From Formicincola oecophyllae (lineage in GTDB: Bacteria; Pseudomonadota; Alphaproteobacteria; Acetobacterales; Acetobacteraceae), in the NCBI RefSeq assembly GCF_006542395.2, contig NZ_CP038231.1, positions 496,001 to 560,000 on the forward strand: DNA of 64,000 nt. The letters are read 5' to 3'. The notes under the pieces were generated by a model. The model had not been told where the DNA came from, did not search any database, and saw only the letters and a list, made by a program, of their open reading frames with translations. The position numbers were made by a program, and so were the translations under genes. Positions 27,838 to 36,906 of the stretch are shown one piece after another. Numbering within the stretch: the first letter of the stretch is position 1; each line of letters begins with the position of its first letter.

Positions 27838-28523
27838 TGCCCACCCCTGCATCACTGTCCACTTTGCTGACTGCCTATGTGACAACGTCAGTTCTGCTCA
27901 CTCTTTCGCCTGGCCCTGATGCTTTGCTTGTGATGCGTTCCAGCTTGCGTGGTGGGCGCCTTTTGGGACTGGGTGTGGTGGGTGGCATTATGACCTCTTG
28001 GGCTGTTTGGGGAACAGCCGCCATGCTGGGCCTCGGGGCGTTGATGGCCTGGGCGCCACGTGCCTTCACGCTGTTAAAAGCACTTGGTGCGCTTTATCTG
28101 GGTTGGTTGGGCCTGCGAATGCTCTGGGGCTGTTTCATAGCACGGACCACCACTGCTGAAGGCGCTCTCCTTCAAGGAAGCTCAACGGCTCCTCCCCAGA
28201 ATCGGGCAAGCTTCCAGCGCTTTGCTGGAGGCTGGCGCACAGGGGTGTTGGCCAACCTCACCAACCCTTTTGTGGGGCTTGTGACCATAACTTTGTTTCC
28301 CCAATTCATGCCCCCAGGGGTGAACGTGCGCGCCTGCACAGCTTTGCTGACAGCCCTGCAGATGATGGTCGCAGCCATGGTTTTCGGAAGCTTGGTGGTG
28401 GTGACGGCGCCTTTGGCGAAACTCTTGGCCAGGCCACTTTACACACGCTTGATTGATGGTCTGTGCGCCGTGGCCTTAATAGGGTTCGCGTTGGCATTGG
28501 CGTTGTCACACTTGAAGGTCTGA
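27838..28523 (+). CDS. RhtB/LysE-family amino acid exporter
   Basis: A 228-residue membrane protein. GTG 27838 (AAAGG upstream) gives the normal family start; the open frame extends about 590 bp further upstream but that part overlaps the nitroreductase on the other strand and has no family match. The signature LSPGPDALLVMR is at residues ~23-34, and NLTNPFVGLVTITLFPQF is the second conserved loop. Six transmembrane segments are predicted by hydrophobicity. Export of homoserine/threonine-type amino acids is likely from family membership only. Confidence 0.88.
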
Positions 28524-28686
28524 TTAAGCCTTGCTGTGACTACGCCCCTTTGCGCCAGCATGGCTTGCGCTTGCTGGGAGGGGGCTTTAAAAGCGGCCTC
28601 TTTCCTTTTTCCAACCAGAAATTCTCTGTGAGGTTCACCCCTGTCCGGCCCCGAAAAGGCCAGGACAAAAACATAAGGTTCTTGCC

Positions 28687-29937
28687 ATGGCAGGTCTGTT
28701 TGAGAAGTGGTTTCCGGGCTGCCCCCTTTATGGGGGGGGCTTGGGATTGTTAACAGGCTTGACGCTGTTGGCAGCGCCAACGAATGCAAAGGCGCAGGCA
28801 GGCGCGCCAGAAGCCTACCCCAATCATCGTCCGCCCAGTCTCGGACCCACGTTATTGGGCAATGACCTGCAAAAGGCCATGAATAATCTTGACGGCGCCA
28901 CCAAATCAGGCGCTGCGACCACCACGCCCAGCAAAGCTGCTCAGGCGCCCATTATTAAAACTGGCCTGACAGGCGCCCAGGCGCCAACGGATGCAGCCAA
29001 TCCTACCCAGCCCACAAGCTGGCTGGATAGGTTGGGGGCATTTTTTGGTGCTGGCATGGACGTGCCAGAGCAATTCTCCACAGGCACCTTGTACGCCCCT
29101 TACCCCGCCCTGGATGAGGAGGGGGAGCTGGTCGTGGAACCCTACATGATGTTCACCAGCCCGCGTGGCGATTTTGGTCCCCAAGGCCAAATGACTCCCA
29201 GCAGCCGCGACAACCCACACAGCACGAACATGACCCAATACTGGTTCATCAACTACGCTGTCACTGACCGCTTCACTGTCGCCATCTACCCAACATGGAC
29301 CTACACGTGGGGGGCGCATCAAGGTACGTCCTCAGTGGAGTTCGAAGACCTGCCCTTTGATTTGGAATATCGCCTCACGCCAGATTACGCCCCGTCCGTG
29401 ACGGCCTATTTGGGCGCCATTGCCCCTACAGGCCATTACAAGGGGCGCAACAAGCCCTACAACATGGTGGGAACGGGAATGTGGGCGCTCCACTATGGCC
29501 TTGAAAGCCAGCTAGCCTTCCCTGTTTGGGGCCATGCGCTTAATTTTCAGATTTGGGCCCAGGCCTGGCAGCCCATCACGAGCGCCCGCTTGGGGGGCAA
29601 CACCACCTATGGAACCACCCCAGGCTTCAAAGGCCACGCCCATGGCGGCTTCTACGGCGATGAAGGCGTGGGGGCTGAACTGGGCCTGACCAAACAATGG
29701 GTGCTAGCGCTGGAACTCTACCACACTTGGGCACAGGGCGGCACCACGGCAGGTTGGCAGGATGGCCAACACCAGAAAAGCCACGACCCCTGGTCAGGCA
29801 GCTTCAATGTTGGGCCTGAAGTTGAATATAACTTCAATGAGAACTGGGGCGTTGTAGCCGGCGTTATCATACCTGTTGTGGGCCACAACATCTCAGCTGA
29901 CCTCCAGCCACAAGTGGCCATCAGCTCAGTGTTTTGA
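28687..29937 (+). CDS. outer-membrane beta-barrel protein, unknown function
   Basis: The 416-residue product has a signal peptide (hydrophobic GLGLLTGLTLLAAPTNAKA-type segment, cleavage near residue 36), a low-complexity Ala/Thr/Pro linker (~60-110), and then ~300 residues of alternating amphipathic strands rich in Tyr, Trp and Gly, such as YWFINYAVTDRFTVAIYP and HYGLESQLAFPVWG. It ends in VAISSVF; a terminal phenylalanine is the usual BAM signal of outer-membrane proteins. The strand pattern resembles the phenol-degradation MetA/transporter barrel superfamily, but substrate is unknown. It stands alone between convergent genes. Confidence 0.7.
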   Translation: MAGLFEKWFPGCPLYGGGLGLLTGLTLLAAPTNAKAQAGAPEAYPNHRPPSLGPTLLGNDLQKAMNNLDGATKSGAATTTPSKAAQAPIIKTGLTGAQAPTDAANPTQPTSWLDRLGAFFGAGMDVPEQFSTGTLYAPYPALDEEGELVVEPYMMFTSPRGDFGPQGQMTPSSRDNPHSTNMTQYWFINYAVTDRFTVAIYPTWTYTWGAHQGTSSVEFEDLPFDLEYRLTPDYAPSVTAYLGAIAPTGHYKGRNKPYNMVGTGMWALHYGLESQLAFPVWGHALNFQIWAQAWQPITSARLGGNTTYGTTPGFKGHAHGGFYGDEGVGAELGLTKQWVLALELYHTWAQGGTTAGWQDGQHQKSHDPWSGSFNVGPEVEYNFNENWGVVAGVIIPVVGHNISADLQPQVAISSVF

Positions 29938-29957
29938 AAAACCCTTGGGGTGGGCGC

Positions 29958-30299
29958 TCAGCCCAGTTCGCTTGCACGCGGGTGCTTGGGGCTGGCGTCA
30001 TAGCCATGGTCGATGACAGGGCTAGTCGCTGCCTTGGGTGTGATCAGCGCGGGGACAGGCGCGCTGTCCTCGCGCGCCACTTTGTTGAATACCTTGTAGA
30101 TCACATCACTGATAGGGCAACCGATGGTCAACGTTTGGCTGGGTTTGTCTAGCCCATTGAGGTGAAGCGGATGGGCCATTTCAACAATAGTCGTGTCATG
30201 AGGGCCAGCGTAAACCGCAGCGATTTGATCCACATTGAGGTAAACCCGGCGCTGTTTGCCAGCATTGTCCAGCACGCGCAAACTGGTAACCTGAACCAT
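29958..30299 (-). CDS. hypothetical protein, 113 aa
   Basis: I do not recognise the family with confidence. The N-terminal ~55 residues (LNVDQIAAVYAGPHDTTIVEM) read as a small beta-barrel with alternating strands, superficially like FlbD-type or LytTR-like short domains. The middle has a helix (SDVIYKVFNKVARE) and the tail is proline-rich and probably disordered. No signal peptide. Convergent with the outer-membrane protein gene. Confidence 0.5.
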   Translation of the reverse strand: MVQVTSLRVLDNAGKQRRVYLNVDQIAAVYAGPHDTTIVEMAHPLHLNGLDKPSQTLTIGCPISDVIYKVFNKVAREDSAPVPALITPKAATSPVIDHGYDASPKHPRASELG

Positions 30300-30600
30300 A
30301 AAATCCTCTCCGAAAACTTTCAGCTCAACCCGTGCCGCCGGCCAAGAGCTACCTCTAGGGAGGACATCAGCTTACGAGATGCCCAGCCCCTAAAACCATT
30401 CCTTCACCCCTAAACCATCAGGCGGGGCCTGCAAAGCTTCCAAAACGTTGTTCTGCCATGACTGTTCGTGCACGCTTATGTTGATGGCCTCTCAGAGCTT
30501 TCCCCCAACTCAACGCGCTGCTATAAGGCCGGCCATGACCACACAGCAGCCCTCTGCCGCTTCCAGCCGACGTCCCCCCATCCGCCAGGGGGAACGCCCC

Positions 30601-31281
30601 ATGCGCCGTCCCCAGCCCCAGGCGTCCCACAGTCATGGCCCCTCCCCCAAAGGCAGGGCCAAACGCTCTGCTGAAAACCACGGCCAACCCGGCGGACGCA
30701 CAGCCAAGTTAACCCGCAAAACTGGGGAAACAGGTATTTTCGTGCAAATTGACCTCGATGGTGCCGGCCAGGTGCGCGCTGACACCGGTATTGGCTTCTT
30801 CGACCATATGCTTGCAGCCCTGGGGCGCCATGGTGGCCTTGACCTGTCCATCGTCGTCAGCGGTGACCTGCATGTGGATGACCACCACACCATTGAGGAT
30901 GTCGGCATCGCTTTGGGGGAGGCCTTCTACGAAGCCATTGGCGACAAAGCCGGTATTGAACGCTTCGGATCTGCCCTTGTGCCGCTGGATGAAGCGCTGT
31001 GTGAAACCGTCATTGATGTTTCTGGCCGTCCCTTCATTGCCTGGAACGTGCGTTTTGAGCGCGAATATGTCGGGCGTATGTCCACTGAGATGGTGGAGGA
31101 ATTTTTCCGCGCCTTTGTCATGAGCGCGCGCGTCACAGCCCACATCAACCTTAAGGCTGGCCACAATGGCCACCACATCGCTGAAGCCGTGTTCAAGTCA
31201 TTCGCCCGCGCATTGCGCATGGCTGTGGCCCCCGACCCCCGCCAAGATGGCGTGGTACCTTCAACAAAAGGCGTTCTGTGA
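30601..31281 (+). CDS. hisB: imidazoleglycerol-phosphate dehydratase
   Basis: HisB catalyses the sixth step of histidine synthesis, dehydrating imidazole glycerol phosphate with two manganese ions. ATG 30601 has a strong AGGGGG eight bases upstream; longer in-frame starts (30535, 30448) would add more basic, Pro-rich residues not found in the family. The duplicated metal motifs are present: DDHHTIEDVGIALGEAF and HNGHHIAEAVFKSFARAL, with GFFDHML upstream. Even from 30601 there is a ~35-residue Arg/Pro-rich extension before the conserved RKTGET start. The 3' end overlaps hisH by 4 bp. Confidence 0.95.
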   Translation: MRRPQPQASHSHGPSPKGRAKRSAENHGQPGGRTAKLTRKTGETGIFVQIDLDGAGQVRADTGIGFFDHMLAALGRHGGLDLSIVVSGDLHVDDHHTIEDVGIALGEAFYEAIGDKAGIERFGSALVPLDEALCETVIDVSGRPFIAWNVRFEREYVGRMSTEMVEEFFRAFVMSARVTAHINLKAGHNGHHIAEAVFKSFARALRMAVAPDPRQDGVVPSTKGVL

Positions 31282-31961
31282 ACATGCGTGTCGTCGTCAT
31301 AGATTATGATGGCGGCAATCTGGCTTCTGCTGCCCAAGCGGTCCGCCGTGCGGCCCAACAAGCAGGCCTAAAGGCCACAGTGGACATTTCACGCGATCCA
31401 GAACACGTGGCCAGCGCCGACAGGTTGATCCTACCAGGTCAGGGCGCCTTTGGCGATTGCATGAAAGGGCTGGAGAAAACCGGCCTGCGCCCTATTCTGG
31501 AAGGGGTCACGGCTGAACGCGCCCTTGGTGGCAAAGGTACCCCTTTTCTAGGCATATGCGTTGGCATGCAGCTGATGGCGGAATCAGGCACTGAACACGG
31601 TCAGCACAAAGGCCTGGGTTGGGTGAAAGGCCACGTGAAACGTATGGATGGTGTTGAGGCGGCAGGATTACGTCTACCCCACATAGGCTGGAACAACCTC
31701 TACTTCAATCAACGCCACCATGCCCATCCCCTTCTTGATGGGTTGGAGGATGGTTGGCACGGTTATTTTGTCCATAGTTACGCCTTGATGGGGGCAGAGG
31801 CTGCTCAATGCTTGGCCAGCGCTGATTATGGCTTGCCTATCCCTGCCATTGTGGCTGAGGGGTGCCGGGCGGGCACCCAGTTCCATGTGGAAAAAAGCCA
31901 AGATGTGGGCTTGCGTTTTCTGGGCAATTTCTTGCGCTGGAAGCCAGGGATGCACAGCTGA
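31278..31961 (+). CDS. hisH: imidazole glycerol phosphate synthase glutaminase subunit
   Basis: HisH releases ammonia from glutamine for HisF. The 227-residue class I glutamine amidotransferase has the nucleophile motif GICVGMQLM (Cys near residue 93), PGQGAFGDCM before it, and the histidine-glutamate pair in GTQFHVEKSQ near the C-terminus. Length is normal. Upstream hisB is coupled; hisA and hisF, often adjacent, are not in this window, and an acetyltransferase follows instead. Confidence 0.95.
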   Translation: MNMRVVVIDYDGGNLASAAQAVRRAAQQAGLKATVDISRDPEHVASADRLILPGQGAFGDCMKGLEKTGLRPILEGVTAERALGGKGTPFLGICVGMQLMAESGTEHGQHKGLGWVKGHVKRMDGVEAAGLRLPHIGWNNLYFNQRHHAHPLLDGLEDGWHGYFVHSYALMGAEAAQCLASADYGLPIPAIVAEGCRAGTQFHVEKSQDVGLRFLGNFLRWKPGMHS

Positions 31962-32018
31962 TGAAAAGGGGCGGCCAGATTCAGAGTGTGTCGCCTTTGC
32001 TGGTTTGGAGATCGTGCC

Positions 32019-32660
32019 ATGGCTGTTAAAATGGTTGCTGAAAATTTTGCCGGCAATGTTGGTCACACCAACAACCGCAAGGAGCACATTTACGGTGTTG
32101 GCCATCAAACATTTCAAGTTCAAAAACGTGAGCGCCTCAATGACGGCGAACGCCATGAGCTGGCAGAAGCGGCCTTAGCGGCCATTCTGGAAGGGGGCGC
32201 ACTGGAATGGTATGTTCCGCCTGCGCGTGACATCATCGAACATTGGTTTGATGGTGTATGCTTGGCGCCCACACGCCAACTCCTGGTCGTGCACGATGAC
32301 AACAACCAGCTTTGTGGCGCTGCCATCCTGGGTTTGCCCATGGGCACAAGCAACCTGATTGCCCCCCGTGCTTTGCTTTGCAATTTGTTTGTTGCCCCCT
32401 ATGCTCGCAACCAGGGCCGAGGCACTGCCTTGGTGGAGGCAGCGGCCCGCACAGCCAAACGGGCCGGCGCACAGGTTCTCAATGCGGAGATACTGGAAAG
32501 CCGCTTATTCGGCCGCAAATTACTTTTGCGTTGTGGTTTCCAGCATTGGGGGAGCCATCCATATTATGGCCGCTTGGGCGGTCGCCCCCATGGACCTTGG
32601 GTGCATGGTCTGTGCTTCAGCCGCGATCTCACCCATAGTGCCTTGAAAGCTACGCTGTGA
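32019..32660 (+). CDS. GNAT-family N-acetyltransferase
   Basis: A 213-residue product from ATG 32019 (GGAGAT upstream). The acetyl-CoA-binding motif A is clear: LFVAPYARNQGRGTALVEAAA at about residues 125-145, matching V-x-P-x-x-R-x-x-G-x-G. The N-terminal ~60 residues are outside the core domain. Substrate unknown. It follows hisH by 57 bp and overlaps the nuclease gene downstream (GTGA), so these may be one transcript. Confidence 0.85.
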   Translation: MAVKMVAENFAGNVGHTNNRKEHIYGVGHQTFQVQKRERLNDGERHELAEAALAAILEGGALEWYVPPARDIIEHWFDGVCLAPTRQLLVVHDDNNQLCGAAILGLPMGTSNLIAPRALLCNLFVAPYARNQGRGTALVEAAARTAKRAGAQVLNAEILESRLFGRKLLLRCGFQHWGSHPYYGRLGGRPHGPWVHGLCFSRDLTHSALKATL

Positions 32661-33511
32661 ACCCCTTTGTCCGGGCCTTTATGAGGCGCTGTGGCGCCCC
32701 GCTTCTGAACCGGGCTCTGCAGCGCTGGCCGGCACTAGGCCCAGTCATGTTGATCGGTCTTGTGCTTTTTGTACTGTGGATGACGTTCCGCGCTACGCCA
32801 CACCATCGCCATGCGCACCACCACAGCGTCATTTCCAGCCAGGGAATGACTATGCAAGGCCCTGTGGGTAACCCAAAGGAATGTGCCCAACTGTTTGAAG
32901 GAGGCAAGGCCCCAACAGCCGGAGAGGTACTCTGCAATCGTGATTATGCGGTAGGTTATGACTCATCCCGCAAGGAGCCGCTGTGGTCAGCTGAACGTCT
33001 TAACCGGGCCCAGGTCAAAGCTGCCGAGGCCCTCCATGGCAGGGCAAGCTTCCATGAGGACAACCGGCTGCCCAGCGCCCAACGCGTTGGTGCTGATGAT
33101 TACCGCCGGTCAGGTTGGAGTGCTGGGCACCTGACCCCTTCCAGCGACATGCCCGACCCTGAAAGCCGCTGGGAAAGCTTCGCCTACAGCAATATCGTCC
33201 CCCAAGACGGCACCATGAACAGTGGGCCATGGCTTCAACTTGAAGAACAGACGCGCCATTTAGCGCAAAAGGACGGTGTGGTTTACGTTATCACCGGGCC
33301 AGCTTGGCATAAGAGAGTGGGGGTCATAGGCCAGGACCAGCTGGAGGTGCCGTCCTCTTTCTGGAAAGTGGTTTACGCGCCTTCAACTGGGCAAGCCATG
33401 GGGGCGGTTTGCCACAACGAGCACACTTTCCAGTGCCGTCGTGTCAGCGTGCAGGCCATTGAACAAGTTGTTGGTTTCAGGCTGTTCCCAGCCCTGCCAT
33501 CACAACCTTGA
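32657..33511 (+). CDS. membrane-anchored DNA/RNA non-specific endonuclease (NUC1 family)
   Basis: Starts at GTG 32657, overlapping the previous stop. One transmembrane segment (~residues 30-50) is followed by a histidine-rich stretch (HHRHAHHH) and then the nuclease domain, which should face the periplasm. The active-site region reads RRSGWSAGHLTPSSDM, where most family members have DRGH; the general-base histidine is kept but the preceding Asp-Arg is Ser-Ala. The metal-binding asparagine (VPQDGTMNSGPW) is kept. Such enzymes digest extracellular or periplasmic nucleic acid for nutrition or defence. Whether the altered motif is active is open. Confidence 0.82.
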   Translation: MNPFVRAFMRRCGAPLLNRALQRWPALGPVMLIGLVLFVLWMTFRATPHHRHAHHHSVISSQGMTMQGPVGNPKECAQLFEGGKAPTAGEVLCNRDYAVGYDSSRKEPLWSAERLNRAQVKAAEALHGRASFHEDNRLPSAQRVGADDYRRSGWSAGHLTPSSDMPDPESRWESFAYSNIVPQDGTMNSGPWLQLEEQTRHLAQKDGVVYVITGPAWHKRVGVIGQDQLEVPSSFWKVVYAPSTGQAMGAVCHNEHTFQCRRVSVQAIEQVVGFRLFPALPSQP

Positions 33512-33520
33512 ACTGAATTT

Positions 33521-34030
33521 CTAACGTTGGGAGGAAGGCTGGCCAGGTGGTTTGAGCTTGCCCCAGGCTGAGTCAGCATTGGCCCAAGGGGTGGTTAGCC
33601 CACAAACGCTTACATGAACTGGTGCCATGATGAAAAGGGCAGCTACCGCCACACATCCCCAACAGAATCGTGCGCCCCAGCCTGGGCAGGCAGCCCCAAT
33701 GATGATGGCCATGACTAAACCATACACCACCAGAATAAAGGCCCTGTAAGTCAACCGCGCCCATGAGGCGAGGTTGTGGTCAACTTGCCCCCACCAGCTG
33801 AGGGGGGGGCTGGTTACGCTTTGTGCAGGTTGGTTGATCCGAACTTCGGCATGGGTTCCAGCAACGCCCGCCTGGCTGCTTCGCGGGGGGGAAGGTTCGG
33901 CCACGGCGGGAGCGGTGGGAATTTCTGCTGCCATGTCCGCATCAACGGTGCTGGATGGGCCTGGCAACGTCCCCAGCGTTCCCGTGACTGCAGGTGGAAT
34001 GGTTTTGCTGCGCTGAATGCTGCTTGGCAT
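33521..34030 (-). CDS. hypothetical membrane protein
   Basis: A 169-residue product with a proline- and serine-rich N-terminal ~75 residues, likely disordered, followed by two hydrophobic segments (AFILVVYGLVMAIIIGAA and GCVAVAALFIMAPVHVSV) forming a helical hairpin. The C-terminal tail is short and basic. No family recognised. GGGGTAGGG lies just before ATG 34030. Convergent with the nuclease gene, 10 bp apart. Confidence 0.55.
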   Translation of the reverse strand: MPSSIQRSKTIPPAVTGTLGTLPGPSSTVDADMAAEIPTAPAVAEPSPPRSSQAGVAGTHAEVRINQPAQSVTSPPLSWWGQVDHNLASWARLTYRAFILVVYGLVMAIIIGAACPGWGARFCWGCVAVAALFIMAPVHVSVCGLTTPWANADSAWGKLKPPGQPSSQR

Positions 34031-34133
34031 CCCTACCCCTGATGAGCGTCATTGTTGGTAGGTCCTGCAGCCCTTTTGCTGTATGGCTGCAGGCGTCCCA
34101 GATTACACCCCACGCCTGAACGCGGCTTGACTG

Positions 34134-34949
34134 TTACTGACCTGATTTGGCGTCAGAGGGGGCTGGGGGCTTTAAAAGATCTTGCTCCGCCTGCTCCGCC
34201 TGTTTTTCTAAGGCTTCGCGTTGCTCTGCTGCTTTCATCTGCGCCTTGATGATGAAGCCTGGCACGCCACCATTGATTTCCGTATCCACCACAGCGGCAG
34301 AAAGGTCAGCGCGGCCATCAGTGAACTTCGGCACAATGCGGGTCGCCGTGATGGTCAGGACATGCTCCTTGCCTTTGGGCCCCACCGTGACAGTGGCCAC
34401 GGCCTTGCCGGCCCCATTGGGCGTCAAGCATGTCATGGTGTTGGTGGCGGCATTGACAAGGGGCTTTTGGTGGGCAGTTTTCCCACTGCCCACCGTGACC
34501 AGATCCAGCAATTGACCACTGATCAGCGCTGTGAGGCTGCCAGGGGCGCAATCACCATCCTTGCCTGTGCCAATGTGGAAAACCGCTGTGTCCTCAACAC
34601 GGATGCTGCCTGTGTTGAACTTCACACGTTCGCCTTGTGCTGTTTGGCTGACGCGTGCTTCCTTCACATAAAGGCGCTGATGGTCAGCTTGGATGAAGCC
34701 CATACCATCCTGGTCTGGAATGATGGCTCCTTCAGAAGGGGTGAACATCGGCAGAGAGGCTGTGGTGTGATCCACAATGCCAACGCGCCACCCCAAGGGC
34801 CCAGGTGCGGTTTGGCCATCAGGGCCAATAACCATTTGCTTGGTTGCAGCCTGGGGGGCAGCATGGGCCAAACCAGGCACGATAGCCACAGCCATGAAGG
34901 CTATATAGACCAGGGGACGGGAAAAGAACGTGTTGGTAAACATAATCAC
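34134..34949 (-). CDS. hypothetical exported protein with C-terminal coiled coil
   Basis: A 271-residue product with a signal peptide (hydrophobic core YIAFMAVAIVPGLAHA, cleavage after AHA near residue 30). The mature region is beta-rich and contains two cysteines (GDCAPG and MTCLTP) ~45 residues apart that could pair. The C-terminus is a charged helix (AAEQREALEKQAEQAEQDLL) likely to be a coiled coil. Start may be GTG 34949 (AAGGA five bases upstream) or ATG 34943. No family recognised. Confidence 0.55.
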   Translation of the reverse strand: MIMFTNTFFSRPLVYIAFMAVAIVPGLAHAAPQAATKQMVIGPDGQTAPGPLGWRVGIVDHTTASLPMFTPSEGAIIPDQDGMGFIQADHQRLYVKEARVSQTAQGERVKFNTGSIRVEDTAVFHIGTGKDGDCAPGSLTALISGQLLDLVTVGSGKTAHQKPLVNAATNTMTCLTPNGAGKAVATVTVGPKGKEHVLTITATRIVPKFTDGRADLSAAVVDTEINGGVPGFIIKAQMKAAEQREALEKQAEQAEQDLLKPPAPSDAKSGQ

Positions 34950-35219
34950 GTGGATCCTTGCAAGGCGCCATGGTTTTCAAACACCAGCAGGAAAACCTCC
35001 CAAAGCGTCAAGGACATTGTAAACCATCATTCACAGCACACCAAGACATCGAATTAAAAACCCATTTCCTGTCACTGATTGATTATTCAAAACACACTTT
35101 TCCTATGCATGATTCAGAAACCTATTTGCTAACTTAGCCTATTTAACAACCTCATTGACGATGTTAAGCAAAAAGGCTTAAATCAATTCACAAAATTCAT
35201 TCTATCTTCAATTATTTTT
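34950..35219. other. AT-rich intergenic region
   Basis: About 270 bp, distinctly richer in A+T than the surrounding genes. It marks the left edge of an accessory patch that continues to about 36.3 kb. I see no gene or clear repeat; promoters for both flanking genes probably lie here. Confidence 0.4.
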
Positions 35220-35750
35220 GTGTGGGAATTTGCCCCTGTGACCTCAACCATTAATTTTACTACCGCCAACAAACCCAAAAGGCGCGGCCCGCCCCCAGCA
35301 GCAGAGCAAGCGAAGAAACTTTTGGCCCATCTGGCCAGCCTCAAAAAACGTTCGCGCCAGCAAGACATGCTGCTTAGCCTCGCTGGCATTGCTAATCGCA
35401 CCCCACAGCAACAGAAGACTTTTGACACCCTTCTGCGTGCTGAAAAAGCAGCCGACCGCGCTGTGCGCGCTGCCACCAAAGCTGCGAAAATCGTTAATGC
35501 CAAAGCACGCGCTGAACGGCGCCAACGTGAACAAGGCATCACGGAATGCGCTGAATTGCTTGTATTGGCTGGACTGCTTGACGACAAAACAGGCCACCCT
35601 ATTTGGGAGACTTCTGAACTTCTAGGGGCATTAATTGAAATTGCTAATCAGCCTCAAAAGAAATCCCATTGGAAAAGTGTAGGCCAGGCACGCCTGGCAC
35701 AAAAAAAACTGCGCCGCTCCAGTAAAGAAAACCCTGAGGAAGAGGCATAA
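35220..35750 (+). CDS. TraD-like conjugal transfer / mobilisation protein, orphan
   Basis: A 176-residue basic protein (GTG 35220, or GTG 35238). The middle is a long helical region rich in Ala, Lys and Arg (KAADRAVRAATKAAKIVNAKARAERR in character). The C-terminal third reads CAELLVLAGLLDD and then ELLGALIEIA, which resembles the small TraD relaxosome accessory proteins found next to traA/mobA relaxases on alphaproteobacterial plasmids (PF06412-like). No relaxase or traC is nearby, so it would be an orphan. Base composition is AT-richer than its neighbours, supporting transfer. Assignment is tentative. Confidence 0.5.
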   Translation: MWEFAPVTSTINFTTANKPKRRGPPPAAEQAKKLLAHLASLKKRSRQQDMLLSLAGIANRTPQQQKTFDTLLRAEKAADRAVRAATKAAKIVNAKARAERRQREQGITECAELLVLAGLLDDKTGHPIWETSELLGALIEIANQPQKKSHWKSVGQARLAQKKLRRSSKENPEEEA

Positions 35751-35783
35751 AACCTCCTCCTGCGCTGTTGCTTAAAGCAGCCA

Positions 35784-35815
35784 TAAAAAAAGGCCACTTC
35801 CCGTGGGAAATGGCC
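35784..35815 (-). terminator. Rho-independent terminator
   Basis: On the minus strand, GGCCATTTCCC and GGGAAGTGGCC form a stem around AC and are followed by TTTTTTTATGG. It ends the small gene at 35843-36046 and may also slow transcription from the TraD-like gene. Confidence 0.85.
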
Positions 35816-35842
35816 TTGCAACGTTAAGCGCTGTGGAGGCGC

Positions 35843-36046
35843 TTAAGCGGGTTGATAGCCTGTTGGCAGCCCAAGGGCGTTATAGGTGCAGATGAAAGCA
35901 CCACGACGCACAGATACCGCTTGCTCATCAAAGCTCATCAAGCCGTCCTGTTCATGATTGCCCAGAAAAAACTCACCTGTTTTGCGGCCATCCTGGCCAT
36001 AGACGCAAACAACGCGCCCTTGTTGAATAGCATGACTGATTGCCAT
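35843..36046 (-). CDS. small hypothetical protein, 67 aa
   Basis: ATG 36046 is preceded by AGGAAG at eight bases; longer in-frame starts lack one. The product contains GRVVCVYGQDGRKTGEFFLG and ends with NALGLPTGYQPA; it looks like a compact beta-rich domain. No family recognised. It has its own promoter-like sequence about 150 bp upstream and a strong terminator, so it is a self-contained expressed unit inside the AT-rich patch. Confidence 0.6.
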   Translation of the reverse strand: MAISHAIQQGRVVCVYGQDGRKTGEFFLGNHEQDGLMSFDEQAVSVRRGAFICTYNALGLPTGYQPA

Positions 36047-36187
36047 GATCGTTACTTCCTTTTCTGGCTTCATCGTGCAGCAAGTATACCGACTGCCTGT
36101 GAAGCTTCTTGGTTGTTTATGGAGCTTCCAAACCATTAGAGCGCCGTTGCGCCCCAACTCCATTCAATTGGTTATTTACCCTTTAAC

Positions 36188-36214
36188 CTTATAGAATTTT
36201 ATTTCCAGGGTCAA
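36188..36214 (-). promoter_or_regulatory. sigma70-like promoter for the 67-aa protein
   Basis: On the minus strand TTGACC (36209-36214) and TATAAG (36188-36193) are separated by 15 bp. Spacing is 1-2 bp short of optimal, but both hexamers are good. The start of transcription would be near 36181, giving a leader of about 135 nt. Confidence 0.45.
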
Positions 36215-36239
36215 ACTTTAATTTTACCATTACTTTTAA

Positions 36240-36256
36240 TAACTAAATATTAGTTA
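36240..36256. promoter_or_regulatory. perfect palindrome upstream of the promoter
   Basis: TAACTAA-ATA-TTAGTTA is a perfect 7-bp inverted repeat, 26 bp upstream of the -35 hexamer above. It could be an operator; the cognate protein is not apparent. Confidence 0.35.
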
Positions 36257-36372
36257 CAATAAACACGTAAGCCAACATTTCATCCCATGATGATGGCAGC
36301 ACCATGGCAAACAAGCACCCTTAAGGGGCGGTCCATGGTTACCCCATTACACATGGCCTAGGGGACAGAGGG

Positions 36373-36633
36373 TCAGTCGTCCTGTTCCTCTGGCGGCTCC
36401 TCTTCACCAAAGTCGTTAAAGGGAAACTCCCCTAACGCCGTGACCTCCGCATCCTGCGGCAGCGGCCAACCCCACGTGGCTGCCCGTGCATAGTAAAGCT
36501 GGCGCCTATAGCGGGGAGGACGCAGTTGATCCAAGACGGGCGTCAACGTGGCTGTGATGACATCATCAACCTCGATTTCCCCCTCTTTAAGTGCCCTCAT
36601 TAAATCTTCAGGGAACTTGAAAACCATTTTCAT
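36373..36633 (-). CDS. small acidic hypothetical protein, 86 aa
   Basis: The ATG at 36633 is nine bases from GAGGA; another at 36642 is too close to it. The N-terminus reads MKMVFKFPEDLMRALKEGEIEVDD, followed by a basic PPRYRRQLYY stretch and a strongly acidic tail. No family recognised. It precedes the AT-rich promoter region of the 67-aa gene. Confidence 0.5.
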   Translation of the reverse strand: MKMVFKFPEDLMRALKEGEIEVDDVITATLTPVLDQLRPPRYRRQLYYARAATWGWPLPQDAEVTALGEFPFNDFGEEEPPEEQDD

Positions 36634-36906
36634 GGACTTCATTCCTCACATGTTCTGGCGGCCAAACCATTCAGCAGCCTCCATTTAAGATGGGGATCAA
36701 AGCCTTTTGTGACCACCCTTGTGGAGCGCCTTCACCATTACTTCCAAGGTTGATAGGGATTGGCTGGCTTTTCACAAGGCAATCTCAAAGCTGAACCAGC
36801 TTTTTCAGCACGCCTCTGCCTATGCTATCGCTTATTATTGCCGCCTAAGACGCACATCAGGTAAAAAGCCTTCTGCAGCACTGTGCCTCCGTGGGCAGCT
36901 ACTGCA

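Noticed and set aside
30448-30600. Longer HisB N-terminus
   Set aside because: The extra residues are basic and proline-rich with no family match, and ATG 30601 has the best ribosome binding site.
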